Shown one piece after another: positions 9,410 through 19,052 of a stretch of 64,000 nt of DNA. The position numbers were made by a program, and so were the translations under genes. Position 1 is the first letter of the stretch; each line of letters starts with the position of its first letter. The notes beneath the pieces are model-generated. The model worked only from the letters and a program-made list of their open reading frames with translations, did not search any database and was not told the DNA's origin. Source of the stretch: Bacteroidota bacterium (lineage in GTDB: Bacteria; Bacteroidota; Bacteroidia; NS11-12g; UBA9320); assembly GCA_002746305.1 (NCBI GenBank), contig NVWV01000008.1:61353-125352 (forward strand). Reading direction: 5' to 3'.

Positions 9410-11686
9410 CTATCCGTTTTGTTGTTTGATAAGGTTCAACGCACTTCCAGCCTTAAACCATTCTATTTGAGCCTCATTATACGTGTGGTTTACATCAAAT
9501 GTATCACTACTTCCGTCTGCATGATTTAGCTTAATCTGCAATGGAATTCCAGGTGTAAAATTACCCAAGCCTACAATGTCAATGGCATCATGCTCTTGAA
9601 TCTTATCGTAGTCCGCAGGATTAGCAAATGTTAAACCTAGCATCCCTTGCTTCTTAAGATTCGTCTCGTGAATACGAGCAAAAGACTTTACAACTACTGC
9701 CATTACACCAAGGTGACGTGGCTCCATAGCTGCGTGCTCTCTTGAAGAACCTTCGCCATAATTTTCTTCTCCAAAAACAATAGAACTATCTCCACTCGCT
9801 TTTATAGCTCTTGCTACTTTAGGCACACCCTCATATTGTTCCGTATATGGATTTCGTACGGTATCTGTTTTACCATTGAACGCATTCTCAGCACCAATTA
9901 AACAATTGTTCGAAATATTATCTAGATGACCTCTATATGTCAACCATGGACCTGCCATAGAAATATGATCCGTAGTACATTTACCCTTCGTCTTAATCAA
10001 TAATTTTAATCCCTTTAGGTCTCCTCCTGTATTTGGAGTAAATGGCGTTAACAATTGAAGTCTTTTAGAATCCGGAGATACGACAATATTTATACCACTT
10101 CCATCTTCCATTGGAGCAAGGTATCCGTCATCTTCTACATCAAAACCTTTGGGCGGCAATTCGAATCCAGTTGGCTCATCTAGCATCACTTCTTCACCAT
10201 TTTCATTGGTAAGTGTATCCGTAGCTGGATTAAAATCCAATCTTCCAGATAAGGCAATTGCAGCTACTATCTCAGGAGATGCTACGAAAGCATGCGTATT
10301 GGGATTACCATCTGCACGCTTACTAAAATTTCTATTGAACGAATGAATGATGCTATTCTTAGGAGCATTCTTAGGATCTTTATATCTAGCCCACTGACCG
10401 ATACAAGGACCACAAGCATTGGTAAATATGGTAGCATCTAATTCTTCGAATATGCTCAACAATCCATCTCTGTCTGCAGTGTACCGCACCGTTTCAGAAC
10501 CTGGATTAATTCCCAACTTAGACTTCATTTTAATTCCTTTATCAACCGCTTGTTTAGCAATAGATGCTGCTCTACTCAAATCTTCATAAGAAGAGTTGGT
10601 ACAAGAACCAATAAGTCCCCACTCTACATCCAGTGGCCATCCATTTGCTTCTGCCTTTTCCTTCATCTCCCCAACTTTAGTATCCAAGTCTGGAGAAAAT
10701 GGGCCATTCATATGCGGCTTAAGCTCGCTTAGATTGATATTGATTACTTGATCAAAGTATTGTTCAGGATTTGCATATACTTCATCATCACCGGTAAGAT
10801 GTTCTTTTACACCATTCGCTAGTTCTGCAACTTCTGCTCTATCCGTAGCCTTTAAATAACGCTCCATACTCTCATCATAACCAAAGGTTGATGTAGTAGC
10901 ACCTATCTCAGCACCCATATTACAAATAGTACCCTTACCAGTACAAGATATGGATTTAGCACCTTCGCCAAAATATTCAACAATAGCACCTGTACCACCT
11001 TTAGCAGTTAAAATACCCGCTACTTTTAGAATAACATCCTTTGGTGCAGTCCAACCGCTTAGTTTACCGGTAAGATTTACACCTATTAATTTTGGAAATT
11101 TAAGTTCCCAAGGCATTCCTGCCATTACATCTACAGCATCTGCTCCACCTACACCGATGGCAATCATTCCCAATCCTCCAGCATTTACAGTATGAGAATC
11201 TGTACCTATCATCATTCCTCCTGGGAATGCATAGTTTTCTAAAACAACTTGATGTATAATACCCGCTCCTGGCTTCCAAAAACCAATACCGTACTTATTG
11301 GAAACAGACTCTAAGAAGTTAAACACTTCATTACTTGTGTTAATGGCATTTTGCAAATCCTCATCTGCTCCCATTTTCGCTTGAATCAAGTGGTCACAAT
11401 GTACAGTAGTTGGTACAGCGACTCTCGCCTTACCAGCTTGCATAAATTGCAAAAGAGCCATTTGAGCTGTAGCGTCTTGACATGCGATTCTATCTGGAGC
11501 AAAGTCCACATAATCTGCACCTCGTGTAAAAGCGGTGCTTGCATTGCCATCCCAAAGATGACTGTATAATATTTTCTCAGCTAGTGTTAGTGGCTTTCCT
11601 ACTACTTCTCTTGCTGCGTTTACCTTGTTTTCAAGGTTTTGATATGTTTTTTTGATTAAATCTAAGTCGAATACTGTCTGAGCCAT
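9410..11686 (-). CDS. acn: aconitate hydratase
   Basis: 758 residues, the size of the mitochondrial-type aconitase common in Bacteroidota. It interconverts citrate and isocitrate in the TCA cycle using a [4Fe-4S] cluster. Cluster-binding cysteines are visible in [11 protein letters not shown] and in [10 protein letters not shown]; substrate-loop motifs include [21 protein letters not shown], and the swivelling C-terminal domain holds [20 protein letters not shown]. No insertions or breaks. It has its own upstream gap (11687-11791) and may be transcribed alone or with the genes to its left. Confidence 0.95.
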   Translation of the reverse strand: MAQTVFDLDLIKKTYQNLENKVNAAREVVGKPLTLAEKILYSHLWDGNASTAFTRGADYVDFAPDRIACQDATAQMALLQFMQAGKARVAVPTTVHCDHLIQAKMGADEDLQNAINTSNEVFNFLESVSNKYGIGFWKPGAGIIHQVVLENYAFPGGMMIGTDSHTVNAGGLGMIAIGVGGADAVDVMAGMPWELKFPKLIGVNLTGKLSGWTAPKDVILKVAGILTAKGGTGAIVEYFGEGAKSISCTGKGTICNMGAEIGATTSTFGYDESMERYLKATDRAEVAELANGVKEHLTGDDEVYANPEQYFDQVININLSELKPHMNGPFSPDLDTKVGEMKEKAEANGWPLDVEWGLIGSCTNSSYEDLSRAASIAKQAVDKGIKMKSKLGINPGSETVRYTADRDGLLSIFEELDATIFTNACGPCIGQWARYKDPKNAPKNSIIHSFNRNFSKRADGNPNTHAFVASPEIVAAIALSGRLDFNPATDTLTNENGEEVMLDEPTGFELPPKGFDVEDDGYLAPMEDGSGINIVVSPDSKRLQLLTPFTPNTGGDLKGLKLLIKTKGKCTTDHISMAGPWLTYRGHLDNISNNCLIGAENAFNGKTDTVRNPYTEQYEGVPKVARAIKASGDSSIVFGEENYGEGSSREHAAMEPRHLGVMAVVVKSFARIHETNLKKQGMLGLTFANPADYDKIQEHDAIDIVGLGNFTPGIPLQIKLNHADGSSDTFDVNHTYNEAQIEWFKAGSALNLIKQQNG

Positions 11687-11791
11687 AAGGTTGGCAAAGG
11701 TAGCAAAATGCAGTTATTTACATAATTAATGAGGAGCTAAAGAAGCCCCACTTTCAGGACAAAATAGAGTTCGCTTTAGAGTTGCAGAAAC

Positions 11792-13093
11792 CTAATGCCC
11801 AAATAAGATTTTGGATGTCTTAATGACATTATCTCCCTGTCTTATTCTATACAGATAAGTGCCACTTAATCCTCCCAATCCTTCCATGTACTGAATAGAC
11901 TGATTCATTAAACCTGTTTCTACTACAACTTGCCCTAACATATTCACTATTTGCATGTTATAATTTTGAAACGAGGTATCTATATCCGCTATTTGAATTA
12001 ACACTCGATCAATCGCTGGATTTGGAAAAACCCCTGTTTCTGATGTGGTTACAAGCACTGGAGGTGCCGGCGGAACCGTACGATAATAAATACCACTTCT
12101 AAAGGTTACCAAGTTTGTTCTCATCAAGGCAATTTGGTCATGGGTAAACATATTTTGACATTCACCCGTAGAATAGTCCATATAATTCTCTACCATATCT
12201 GGGAATTGCTCTCCTGTAGGCTCAGCACATGTATTAATCCCAGGCAAGCAACCGTTACTTGCTCTTCTCGCTCTCGGAGTATCTTCCAAAAAATCATCAA
12301 CTCCACAACCTCCATCACCCCATATATGGCGAAGACCGAGATAATGTCCCACTTCATGCACCAATGTTTTGACACCAGTAGCTAGAGAATTAGGATTTTC
12401 TTCCCCCACTACCTTATAATGTATTACTACACCTTGTCTCTCGGCTGTAGTATTGGAATTGATATTCCAAAATGGAGCTCCAGTAGGCGGGTATGCATAC
12501 CCTAAAAGAGCATCAAAACCACTGGCTGAAAGATCACAGACCCAAATGTTCAAATACTTTTCTGTATCCCAAGAAGGACTCCCGCTTGGCTCTAGTTTTA
12601 CGCGATCAGCTACCCCCAAATTATTGGGAAAAACCCCAAATGACGTAAGGTTGGTTTGTACTCTAAGTATCCCATTTGTGCTTTCTCCATTGGGATCTTC
12701 CTCTGCCAATACAAAATTGATTCCTACATCGCCAGCTACAGGCTTGAAAATATTTCTTGTGTTGACTGTATCTGGATTTGTCCTTCTAAAACATTCATTC
12801 AAAATTCTCATTTGAGATGTAATGTATTCATCGGGCAAATTCTCTGCTTGGTTTCCATATACAATATGAAAAACTACTTGAATAGTATACGTTGTATCTT
12901 GTGTATTCTTAGTTTTAAGCCTACTCTGATTTAACGCAGCAAAAAAAGTCTCATTGATGTTATCCGAGATTCCCGGATTTATAGTCTCTAAATAGTTCAC
13001 ATAATCAGTATGACCACATTGCTCAATCTCCTGACCGGAAACCATAAATGTAAGTACGCAAAGAAGTGTTATGCCTACTAATTTCTGTAACAT
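11792..13093 (-). CDS. secreted M43 family zinc metalloprotease with T9SS sorting tail
   Basis: 433 residues. A signal peptide covers about residues 1-20 (LLCVLTFMVSGQ). The catalytic centre HEVGHYLGLRH lies at about 246-256 and is followed by a Met-turn block (VENYMDYS), which together define the pappalysin/cytophagalysin (M43) metzincins; zinc is bound by the three His. The last ~80 residues (VFPNPAIDRVLIQI ... KTSKILFGH) form a type A sorting domain for the type IX secretion system, so the enzyme should be exported to the surface or medium. Probably degrades extracellular protein. Confidence 0.88.
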   Translation of the reverse strand: MLQKLVGITLLCVLTFMVSGQEIEQCGHTDYVNYLETINPGISDNINETFFAALNQSRLKTKNTQDTTYTIQVVFHIVYGNQAENLPDEYITSQMRILNECFRRTNPDTVNTRNIFKPVAGDVGINFVLAEEDPNGESTNGILRVQTNLTSFGVFPNNLGVADRVKLEPSGSPSWDTEKYLNIWVCDLSASGFDALLGYAYPPTGAPFWNINSNTTAERQGVVIHYKVVGEENPNSLATGVKTLVHEVGHYLGLRHIWGDGGCGVDDFLEDTPRARRASNGCLPGINTCAEPTGEQFPDMVENYMDYSTGECQNMFTHDQIALMRTNLVTFRSGIYYRTVPPAPPVLVTTSETGVFPNPAIDRVLIQIADIDTSFQNYNMQIVNMLGQVVVETGLMNQSIQYMEGLGGLSGTYLYRIRQGDNVIKTSKILFGH

Positions 13094-13157
13094 ATAGTTT
13101 AATTAGAATTCGAAAATACGCATTCTATTGAGACTGAGTGTCACAATACATTCTGTA

Positions 13158-13937
13158 TTACTTACCGGTAAAGATTGGTTTACGCTTGTCAATAAACGAC
13201 TGTAAACCCTCGGCATAGTCTGCACTATCACCAGCTATTTGCTGATAATGAGCTTCATAAGTAAGTACTTCTTCCAATGAAGAGGTGGTAGATTGGTTCA
13301 ACATCCTCTTCATCATCCCAATAGCTTTGGTAGGTGCTTGAGCGTAGTATGATACTACACTTTGCACTTCCGCATCCAAGTCTTCTGTAGGTACCGCTTT
13401 ATTGATCATGCCCCACTCCACTGCTTGTGCTGCTTTCACCTTACCGCCCATGGTTGCCAGTTCAAACGCTCTATTAGTACCGATTAACCTAGGTAAGAAA
13501 AACGAGGACCCGCAGTCCAATACTAGACCGATTCCTACAAATACTTCTACCAAGCTTGCTCGCTCATCTGCGATAATGTAATCACACGCCAAGACCAAAG
13601 AACATCCTCCTCCTGCAGCTATACCATTCAATCTACAAACAATGGGCTTTTCCATGCTTCGCATAGCAAGAATTAACGGATTGTACCCATTTTTCAAGAT
13701 GCCCGAAAAATCTGTCTTTCCTTCTGCTATCTCTTTCAAATCCTGACCAGAACAAAATGCCTTTCCTGCAGCGGCTAACACCACGACTCTACAATCCTCA
13801 TCTGCTGCTGCCAACGTAAAAGCCTCCAGCGTCTCAGTCCTCATCTCATCCGTAAAGGCATTGTAACTCTCCGGTCTATTTAAGGTAATGGTCGTAATTC
13901 CATCCTGTGCAGTGTAAAGTATCGTATTGAAGTTCAT
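13158..13937 (-). CDS. paaG: enoyl-CoA hydratase/isomerase, PaaG-like
   Basis: 259 residues of crotonase fold. N-terminal TITLNRPESYNAFTDEM, the oxyanion-hole blocks AAAGKAFCSGQDL and GIAAGGGCSLVLACDY, and ASLVEVFVGIGLVLDCGSSF with an Asp in place of a second Glu are typical of 2-(1,2-epoxy-1,2-dihydrophenyl)acetyl-CoA isomerase (PaaG). The role in phenylacetate breakdown is inferred from residues only; no other paa genes are seen here. It is the third gene of the rpoN operon, eight bases after the membrane protein. Confidence 0.85.
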   Translation of the reverse strand: MNFNTILYTAQDGITTITLNRPESYNAFTDEMRTETLEAFTLAAADEDCRVVVLAAAGKAFCSGQDLKEIAEGKTDFSGILKNGYNPLILAMRSMEKPIVCRLNGIAAGGGCSLVLACDYIIADERASLVEVFVGIGLVLDCGSSFFLPRLIGTNRAFELATMGGKVKAAQAVEWGMINKAVPTEDLDAEVQSVVSYYAQAPTKAIGMMKRMLNQSTTSSLEEVLTYEAHYQQIAGDSADYAEGLQSFIDKRKPIFTGK

Positions 13938-13944
13938 ATTTTTT

Positions 13945-14526
13945 TTAAAAGAATAAAATAGGTAAAGACGAAATAGCTCCTACCGAAACGCCCATAATTA
14001 GCTCCAAATGAGAATGGACTTTCTGCGTATATCGGGTAGCGTAGACTAAAAGTAAAACAACAAAGGCTGAAGCTATCATAACAGGTAGATTCACAAATTG
14101 GAAGTTGTATAAAACCATGAGACCAGCGGTCACCAGAAAACTCCAAACCGCAGTATGCCAACTCGCCTTCATGTCAATTAAAATAAGAATCCGCAGAAGT
14201 AAATGCAGTAGGGATGCTCCTAGAAAAAAGCTAATGTACTCCGACATTAGAAAAACATTGACCAAAGCAAAACCAATATTCACCAATAGGTATGTTCTAA
14301 AAATAGACTTTCGATCGGTCAAAGACGGATTAGCAAAATTTATTTTTCGGACCACTTTAAAATATACCAAGGGTAAAATAAGGTAAACGAAACCTATCCA
14401 AACAGAAGCAAGAATCCACGCATCTTGACCTTGACCAGCCACTAAGGGTGCATAAATAATCAAGCTAAAAAGCGGTAAAAAAATGGGATGAGTTAACACC
14501 GCAAATCCTTGAAGAAAATTTTTCAT
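13945..14526 (-). CDS. six-helix membrane protein, unknown function
   Basis: 193 residues with about six hydrophobic segments and few charged loops. The sequence around LTHPIFLPLFSLIIYAPL and KASWHTAVWSFL with a conserved His resembles bacteroidetal membrane proteins distantly like PAP2 phosphatases, but the phosphatase triad is not complete, so I do not assign activity. Its ATG immediately follows the rpoN stop (TAAATG) and it is eight bases from paaG, so the three genes probably form one transcript. Confidence 0.65.
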   Translation of the reverse strand: MKNFLQGFAVLTHPIFLPLFSLIIYAPLVAGQGQDAWILASVWIGFVYLILPLVYFKVVRKINFANPSLTDRKSIFRTYLLVNIGFALVNVFLMSEYISFFLGASLLHLLLRILILIDMKASWHTAVWSFLVTAGLMVLYNFQFVNLPVMIASAFVVLLLVYATRYTQKVHSHLELIMGVSVGAISSLPILFF

Positions 14527-15981
14527 TTACAGTTCTTTTCTTAGTCGTGCAACTGGTAAGTTGAGTTGTTCTCTATATTTAGCAACTGTTCTACGAGCTA
14601 TTTGGTATCCTTTTTCTTGAAGTATCAGCTTAAGAGCTTCATCTGTCAACGGTTTTTTCTTATCCTCAGCATCTACCGCTTCTTTCAGAATTTTCTTAAC
14701 CTCTCTATTACTTACCTCTTCCCCACTATCGGTAGTGATTCCTTCCGTAAAGAAATCTTTGAGTAGAAAAATACCAAAGTCTGTCTCCACGTATTTACTA
14801 CTCGCCACACGAGATATGGTAGAAATATCCATTCCTATCGCTTCGGCAATATCTTTTAGAATCATAGGTCTGAGATCAGCCTCGTCTCCAGAATTGAAAA
14901 ACGCAATCTGAATCTCGACAATCTTTCGCATGGTGGTCAACAACGTGTTTTGACGTTGTTTTACAGAATCAATGAACCACTTGGCACCATCCAATTTCTG
15001 TTTGATGTACTGAACAGCATCCTTTTGCGTCTGAGTCTTTTCCTTACTCGCCTCATAGCTCTTCAATGTTTCACTGTACGACCTGCTTACTTTAAGCTCC
15101 GGAGCATTCTTAGAATTCAATGATACTTCTAGCTCTCCATAACTCTCCTTAACGATAAAGTCTGGAATAATAAAGTCCTTGCTTGCAGCTCCTTCCGACC
15201 CAGATTGTGCCGGTTTCGGGTTCAGTTTGGCTATAAACTCCAATGTTTCCCGAAGATAGTCTTCGGTAATATCAAACTTCTTTAAGATTCGAGCATAGTG
15301 CTTTTTCGAAAAGTCATCCATCATCTCATCGATGATTCGGTAAGCAAGTTTATATACGGGATTGTTCCCTATTTCTTGTTTTCGTTTTATCTGAATCAGC
15401 AAACACTCTTTCAAATCTCGAGCTCCAACTCCAGGAGGGTCCAATACTTGAATGAAGTTTAAGATTCTCTCCAAATCTTCTACGGTAGTTCTTATGTTTT
15501 GGGTAAACAGCAAATCGTTTTTGATGGCGGACAATGCTCTTCGCAAATAACCATCATCATCCAAGGTGCCAATGATTTGATCTGCAAGCTGCTCATCTTC
15601 GGCAGTCTTTAGCACACCAGTAACCTGCTCCATCATGCGTTCTCTAAAAGAAGAATAGTATACCGCAGGCAAAAATTCCTTTTCCTCATCGTCTCCTTGA
15701 TATTCACCACTTAGTTGGACTCCTCCATCATCGTCGTTCATATAATCAGAAACATCGATTTCTTCTTTGGTAGCCTCATAATCGAAGTCACTGGCCTCAT
15801 CAAAGGTTCGTTCTACTTCCTCTTCCTCATCCTTCCCATCTTCCAAGGCTGGATTTTCTAACAATTCTTCATCTACACGTTCCTCAAAGTTGAGCGTATT
15901 AAGCTGCAACAGTTTAATAAACTGGATCTGCTGGGGGCTCAGCTTTTGAAGAAGCTTTTGGCTTAAGTGCTGTTTTATCAT
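14527..15981 (-). CDS. rpoN: RNA polymerase sigma-54 factor
   Basis: 484 residues from the ATG at 15981 (MIKQHLSQKLLQKLSPQQIQ), the proper region I start; the frame stays open to 16230 but that extension overlaps asnS and has no homology. Region I (about 1-50) is followed by an acidic region II (EDGKDEEEEVERTFDEASD), the core-binding region and the C-terminal RpoN box ARRTVAKYREQLNL that contacts the -24 promoter element. Sigma-54 directs activator-dependent transcription. Divergent from asnS with 73 bp between starts. Confidence 0.95.
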   Translation of the reverse strand: MIKQHLSQKLLQKLSPQQIQFIKLLQLNTLNFEERVDEELLENPALEDGKDEEEEVERTFDEASDFDYEATKEEIDVSDYMNDDDGGVQLSGEYQGDDEEKEFLPAVYYSSFRERMMEQVTGVLKTAEDEQLADQIIGTLDDDGYLRRALSAIKNDLLFTQNIRTTVEDLERILNFIQVLDPPGVGARDLKECLLIQIKRKQEIGNNPVYKLAYRIIDEMMDDFSKKHYARILKKFDITEDYLRETLEFIAKLNPKPAQSGSEGAASKDFIIPDFIVKESYGELEVSLNSKNAPELKVSRSYSETLKSYEASKEKTQTQKDAVQYIKQKLDGAKWFIDSVKQRQNTLLTTMRKIVEIQIAFFNSGDEADLRPMILKDIAEAIGMDISTISRVASSKYVETDFGIFLLKDFFTEGITTDSGEEVSNREVKKILKEAVDAEDKKKPLTDEALKLILQEKGYQIARRTVAKYREQLNLPVARLRKEL

Positions 15982-16054
15982 ATCCGTAATAGAAAATAGG
16001 TCTAACGACTTATTTTTGTACTTCAAAATTAGGAAGATTTCGACGACTAGCAAA

Positions 16055-17569
16055 ATGCATACCAAACAATTAGACCAATATGTAGGACAAGAGGTTACCC
16101 TCAAAGGATGGGTAGCCAACAAGAGAGAAAGCAAAACTGTTGTTTTCATCAATTTACGAGACGGACATGGTATGTGCCAATGCATCTTGGGAATTGACGA
16201 TTTGGGCGAAGAGTCATTCAACGAAGCCAAGTCACTTGGGCAAGAGAGTTCTCTTGCTATAACAGGAACTGTAGTGGTAGACGAACGCCAGATTGGTGGT
16301 TACGAACTACATGCTTCCAAAATCCAAGTATACCAAAATGCCAAAGACTATCCGATTTCCAACAAGGAACACGGAATAGAGTTTTTGATTGACAATCGCC
16401 ACTTGTGGCTTCGGAGTCGAAGACAATGGGCCATTATGAAGGTACGTAACAGCATCATTTATGCCATCCACAACTTTTTTCAGAGTCAGGATTTCGTACA
16501 AATGGATGCTCCTATATTTACCGGAAATGCAGCTGAGGGAACTACCGACCTTTTTGAAACGGATTACTACGGCAAACCTGCCTACCTAACCCAAAGTGGA
16601 CAATTGTACGGTGAGGCGATGGCCATGGCCATGGGCAAGATTTACACCTTTGGCCCTACGTTTAGAGCCGAAAAGTCCAAAACCAGAAGACATTTATCCG
16701 AGTTTTGGATGATAGAGCCAGAAATGGCATTTTGTGACATTTTTGAAAACATGGATACCATCGAAAGCTTTTTGCGTGCAGTAGTACAGGAAGTATTGGA
16801 GAGATGTCCTGCGGAATTGGAGATATTGGGTAGAGACATTTCTAAACTAGAAACGATTGCCAAACCTTTCCCTCGTTTGAGCTACGACGAAGCTGTTGAG
16901 GTATTGAAAGGAAATAAAGATGTGGACGGTCAAAACTCACTCAAGACTTTGGAGCAAGATTTACTGGATGTAGAAGCTCGCATAGCAGAAGTAAAAACAG
17001 ACATTGCAGAGCGTGAAGCAGCTATTGCCGCAGGAGGAATGAAGAAAGGAGCTATCAACTTCAATCAAAACAAAATTGATAGCCAAAAACAAGACTTAAA
17101 ACAGCTGGAAGAAGAGCAGCGAAATATCCCAAACTGGCTAAAATCTGCTCGTGACTTTGAGTACGGCAGCGACTTCGGAGGAAGTGATGAGACGGTTCTT
17201 ACCCGCCTGTATGACCTACCTATTATGGTATACGACTGGCCGCATGAGATCAAAGCTTTCTATATGAAGCGTAATCCTGAAGATCCTCGTTTTGCTAGAG
17301 GTGTAGATGTACTTGCTCCTGAGGGATATGGTGAGATTGTAGGTGGCGGTGAGCGTGAGACCAGTGAAGAATGGCTTGTAGAGAAAATCAACGAGCACAA
17401 GCTTCCTATGGATGTTTTCCAATGGTATTTGGATCTTAGAAGATACGGCAGTGTACCACACTCTGGTTTCGGATTGGGACTGGAGCGTTTGGTAGCGTGG
17501 GTATGTAAACTGGACCATGTACGGGAAACTATTCCATTCCCAAGATACTACGGTAGATTGAAGCCGTAA
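16055..17569 (+). CDS. asnS: asparagine--tRNA ligase
   Basis: 504 residues; start at ATG 16055 (MHTKQLDQYVGQEVTLKGWV). An OB-fold anticodon-binding domain (about 1-120) is followed by the class II core: motif 2 GPTFRAEKSKTRRHLSEFWMIEPEM and motif 3 SGFGLGLERLVAWV. A lysine- and glutamate-rich coiled insertion (about 295-380, including MKKGAINFNQNKI and RNIPNWL) interrupts the catalytic domain; I recall a similar insertion as normal in bacteroidetal AsnRS. Charges tRNA-Asn in the cytoplasm. It is the last core gene before the accessory array. Confidence 0.95.
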   Translation: MHTKQLDQYVGQEVTLKGWVANKRESKTVVFINLRDGHGMCQCILGIDDLGEESFNEAKSLGQESSLAITGTVVVDERQIGGYELHASKIQVYQNAKDYPISNKEHGIEFLIDNRHLWLRSRRQWAIMKVRNSIIYAIHNFFQSQDFVQMDAPIFTGNAAEGTTDLFETDYYGKPAYLTQSGQLYGEAMAMAMGKIYTFGPTFRAEKSKTRRHLSEFWMIEPEMAFCDIFENMDTIESFLRAVVQEVLERCPAELEILGRDISKLETIAKPFPRLSYDEAVEVLKGNKDVDGQNSLKTLEQDLLDVEARIAEVKTDIAEREAAIAAGGMKKGAINFNQNKIDSQKQDLKQLEEEQRNIPNWLKSARDFEYGSDFGGSDETVLTRLYDLPIMVYDWPHEIKAFYMKRNPEDPRFARGVDVLAPEGYGEIVGGGERETSEEWLVEKINEHKLPMDVFQWYLDLRRYGSVPHSGFGLGLERLVAWVCKLDHVRETIPFPRYYGRLKP

Positions 17570-17590
17570 GGGGGGTTAACTTTACCATTT

Positions 17591-17625
17591 CGTACTCACA
17601 GATTTAATATCTCTCTGTGAGTACG
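17591..17625 (+). terminator. inverted repeat after asnS (terminator or array-edge palindrome)
   Basis: A perfect 12-bp stem, CGTACTCACAGA at 17591-17602 and its complement at 17614-17625, with an 11-base loop, 21 bases after the asnS stop. There is no clean T-run after it, so it may be a bidirectional terminator or a protein site. It marks the left border between core genome and the accessory array. Confidence 0.55.
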
Positions 17626-17643
17626 ACCATAAAAATATAGACT

Positions 17644-18603
17644 ATGAACAACTCAGAACACATCGTAAATCTTGACCTGCCTCCTAAGGAAAGGTGGCAT
17701 TTTCTTTCAGAATTTTCGGATGATATCAATTCACTATTGCAATACTATTTAGATGATTTCGAAGAAGCCCAAGACATATTTACGAGCATCGGTGAATATA
17801 AAAAGGATATCATATCGGAAGAATATTTATTGGAGATTGACTACATCGCATCCATATCTAAGTTCACTCCTGATCAGGTTTTAATAGCTAACCTGTATTA
17901 TGACATTTTAAAATTCTATTTTGGATGTACGGCATTTGCAGTACACCATGAAGGAGAAGTGCTACATGCTCGAAATTTGGACTGGCATACTGAGAATAAT
18001 ATTCTAAGTAAACATTCTAAAATCTTCAATTTTCAAAAAAATGGAAAGACCATCTACAAAACTGTAGGATGGACGGGCTTTGTTGGAGCACTTTCAGGAA
18101 CACGACCTGGCAGTTTTTCAATCACACTCAATGCTGTTCTCAGCAATGACCAGCCAGAGATTGACCTACCCATTTCATTCCTAATTCGACACGTTCTAAA
18201 CACCTGCCAATCTTTCACAGAAGCTAAAGATGTTTTGGAAAAAACTCCAATTGCTAGTGACTGCCTTATCCTATTATCAGGAACAAAGGCGGATGAGATG
18301 GTGGTGATAGAAAGAACACCAAAACGATATGCTACACGCACTGGAACAGACGCACCTCTTGTGGTAACAAACGACTATAAAAAATTACAGAATAGTGAAA
18401 TTGAAGGAGGTGTGCTTCAAAGTACATCTTGTGGCAGATTTAATCGAGCTACGCATCTACTCACAGAAAAAACACCTCATAATGCTTTAGAATGTCTTGA
18501 CATTCTAAAAGATGATAAAGTAATGATGCAAATCACTGTACAACAAATGGTCTTTAACAATACAACAGGAGACATTACCTTAATCAAAACCAATACAGAG
18601 TAA
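17644..18603 (+). CDS. NAAA/acid ceramidase-like Ntn hydrolase
   Basis: 319 residues, no signal peptide. An N-terminal 'NAAA-beta'-like segment (about 1-90) precedes FGCTAFAVHHEGEVLHARNLDW, where C95 would be the N-terminal nucleophile after processing; HARNLDW and the later SCGRFNRA with conserved Arg fit the choloylglycine hydrolase / N-acylethanolamine acid amidase clan. It would cleave a linear amide, probably a lipid or penicillin-like substrate. It lies just right of asnS; no clear cassette ends surround it, so it may be core or the first array member. Confidence 0.78.
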   Translation: MNNSEHIVNLDLPPKERWHFLSEFSDDINSLLQYYLDDFEEAQDIFTSIGEYKKDIISEEYLLEIDYIASISKFTPDQVLIANLYYDILKFYFGCTAFAVHHEGEVLHARNLDWHTENNILSKHSKIFNFQKNGKTIYKTVGWTGFVGALSGTRPGSFSITLNAVLSNDQPEIDLPISFLIRHVLNTCQSFTEAKDVLEKTPIASDCLILLSGTKADEMVVIERTPKRYATRTGTDAPLVVTNDYKKLQNSEIEGGVLQSTSCGRFNRATHLLTEKTPHNALECLDILKDDKVMMQITVQQMVFNNTTGDITLIKTNTE

Positions 18604-18619
18604 TATCGCATACTGATTT

Positions 18620-18734
18620 AGTGAATCCCGCCGCATAGTCCCCAAAGACCAAAACCTTCTAATTATGCTTATTTTTGATACTTGCGATTGGGTAAAGGGG
18701 TTGGGAAAATTCCGTATATCTAGTTGTTACATGC
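18620..18734 (+). repeat. class B junction at the left edge of the array; ends at the R-M cassette core GTTACATGC
   Basis: Contains the class B core (ATTATGCTTATTTTTGATAC at 18662-18681) found 12 more times further right, with a perfect TAnnTTTG box at 18670-18677. It ends in GTTACATGC (18726-18734), which is the exact reverse complement of GCATGTAAC at 21367-21375 behind the methyltransferase gene. A complementary end for the gene to its left is not obvious. Confidence 0.7.
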
Positions 18735-18758
18735 AAACTGAAAAAAATCGAGATGCTA

Positions 18759-18813
18759 ACTATAGTGTGTGGCAGGAATTGAACACTAAAGTTAGCTTTG
18801 TGCAGACTTTAGT
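18759..18813 (+). promoter_or_regulatory. C-box operators and promoter of the restriction-modification control gene
   Basis: Three 8-bp palindromes of the form ACTnnAGT: ACTATAGT at 18759-18766, ACTAAAGT at 18785-18792 and ACTTTAGT at 18806-18813. These resemble known C-boxes of restriction-modification controller proteins (ACT/AGT half sites). A perfect bacteroidetal -7 box TAGCTTTG sits at 18793-18800 between boxes 2 and 3. Transcription would start only a few bases before the ATG at 18819, giving a nearly leaderless mRNA, which is common for C genes. Confidence 0.72.
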
Positions 18814-18818
18814 TAGCA

Positions 18819-19052
18819 ATGGAATCTAAACACGAAATACTAAATTTATTCGGAGAAAACGTCAGAAAGCACAGACGATTACTCAACATTTCACAAGAAG
18901 AATTAGCACACAGAGCTGACCTTCACAGAACTTATATTGGAATGATTGAACGAGCTGAAAAAAACATAACTCTGGTTAACATTCAAAAAATTGCTAATGC
19001 TTTAGAAGTCAAAATTGAAGACTTAACAAGAATTAGCAATGGCAAAGAATAA
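18819..19052 (+). CDS. controller (C) protein of a type II R-M system, XRE-type HTH
   Basis: 77 residues: one helix-turn-helix domain (NVRKHRRLLNISQEELAHRAD ... RTYIGMIERAEKNITLVNIQKIANAL), the size and sequence of C.PvuII/C.AhdI-like regulators. It should bind the ACTnnAGT boxes upstream of itself and near the methyltransferase gene, delaying endonuclease expression until DNA is methylated. Its end overlaps the endonuclease start by 14 bases, so the two are co-translated. First gene of a three-gene cassette. Confidence 0.88.
   Translation: MESKHEILNLFGENVRKHRRLLNISQEELAHRADLHRTYIGMIERAEKNITLVNIQKIANALEVKIEDLTRISNGKE

Noticed and set aside
15982..16230. N-terminal extension of rpoN into asnS
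   Set aside because: The 83 extra residues have no sigma-54 similarity and overlap the asnS start; MIKQHLSQKL at 15981 is the normal start.
16900..17200. Coiled insertion in AsnRS as a sign of a broken or fused gene
   Set aside because: The frame is intact and I recall a similar insertion in AsnRS from other Bacteroidota, so it is normal for the lineage.
1107..17518. Short opposite-strand ORFs within acn, asnS, rpoN, the AI-2E permease and other core genes
   Set aside because: They are antisense shadows of strong genes with clear homology and have no independent support.
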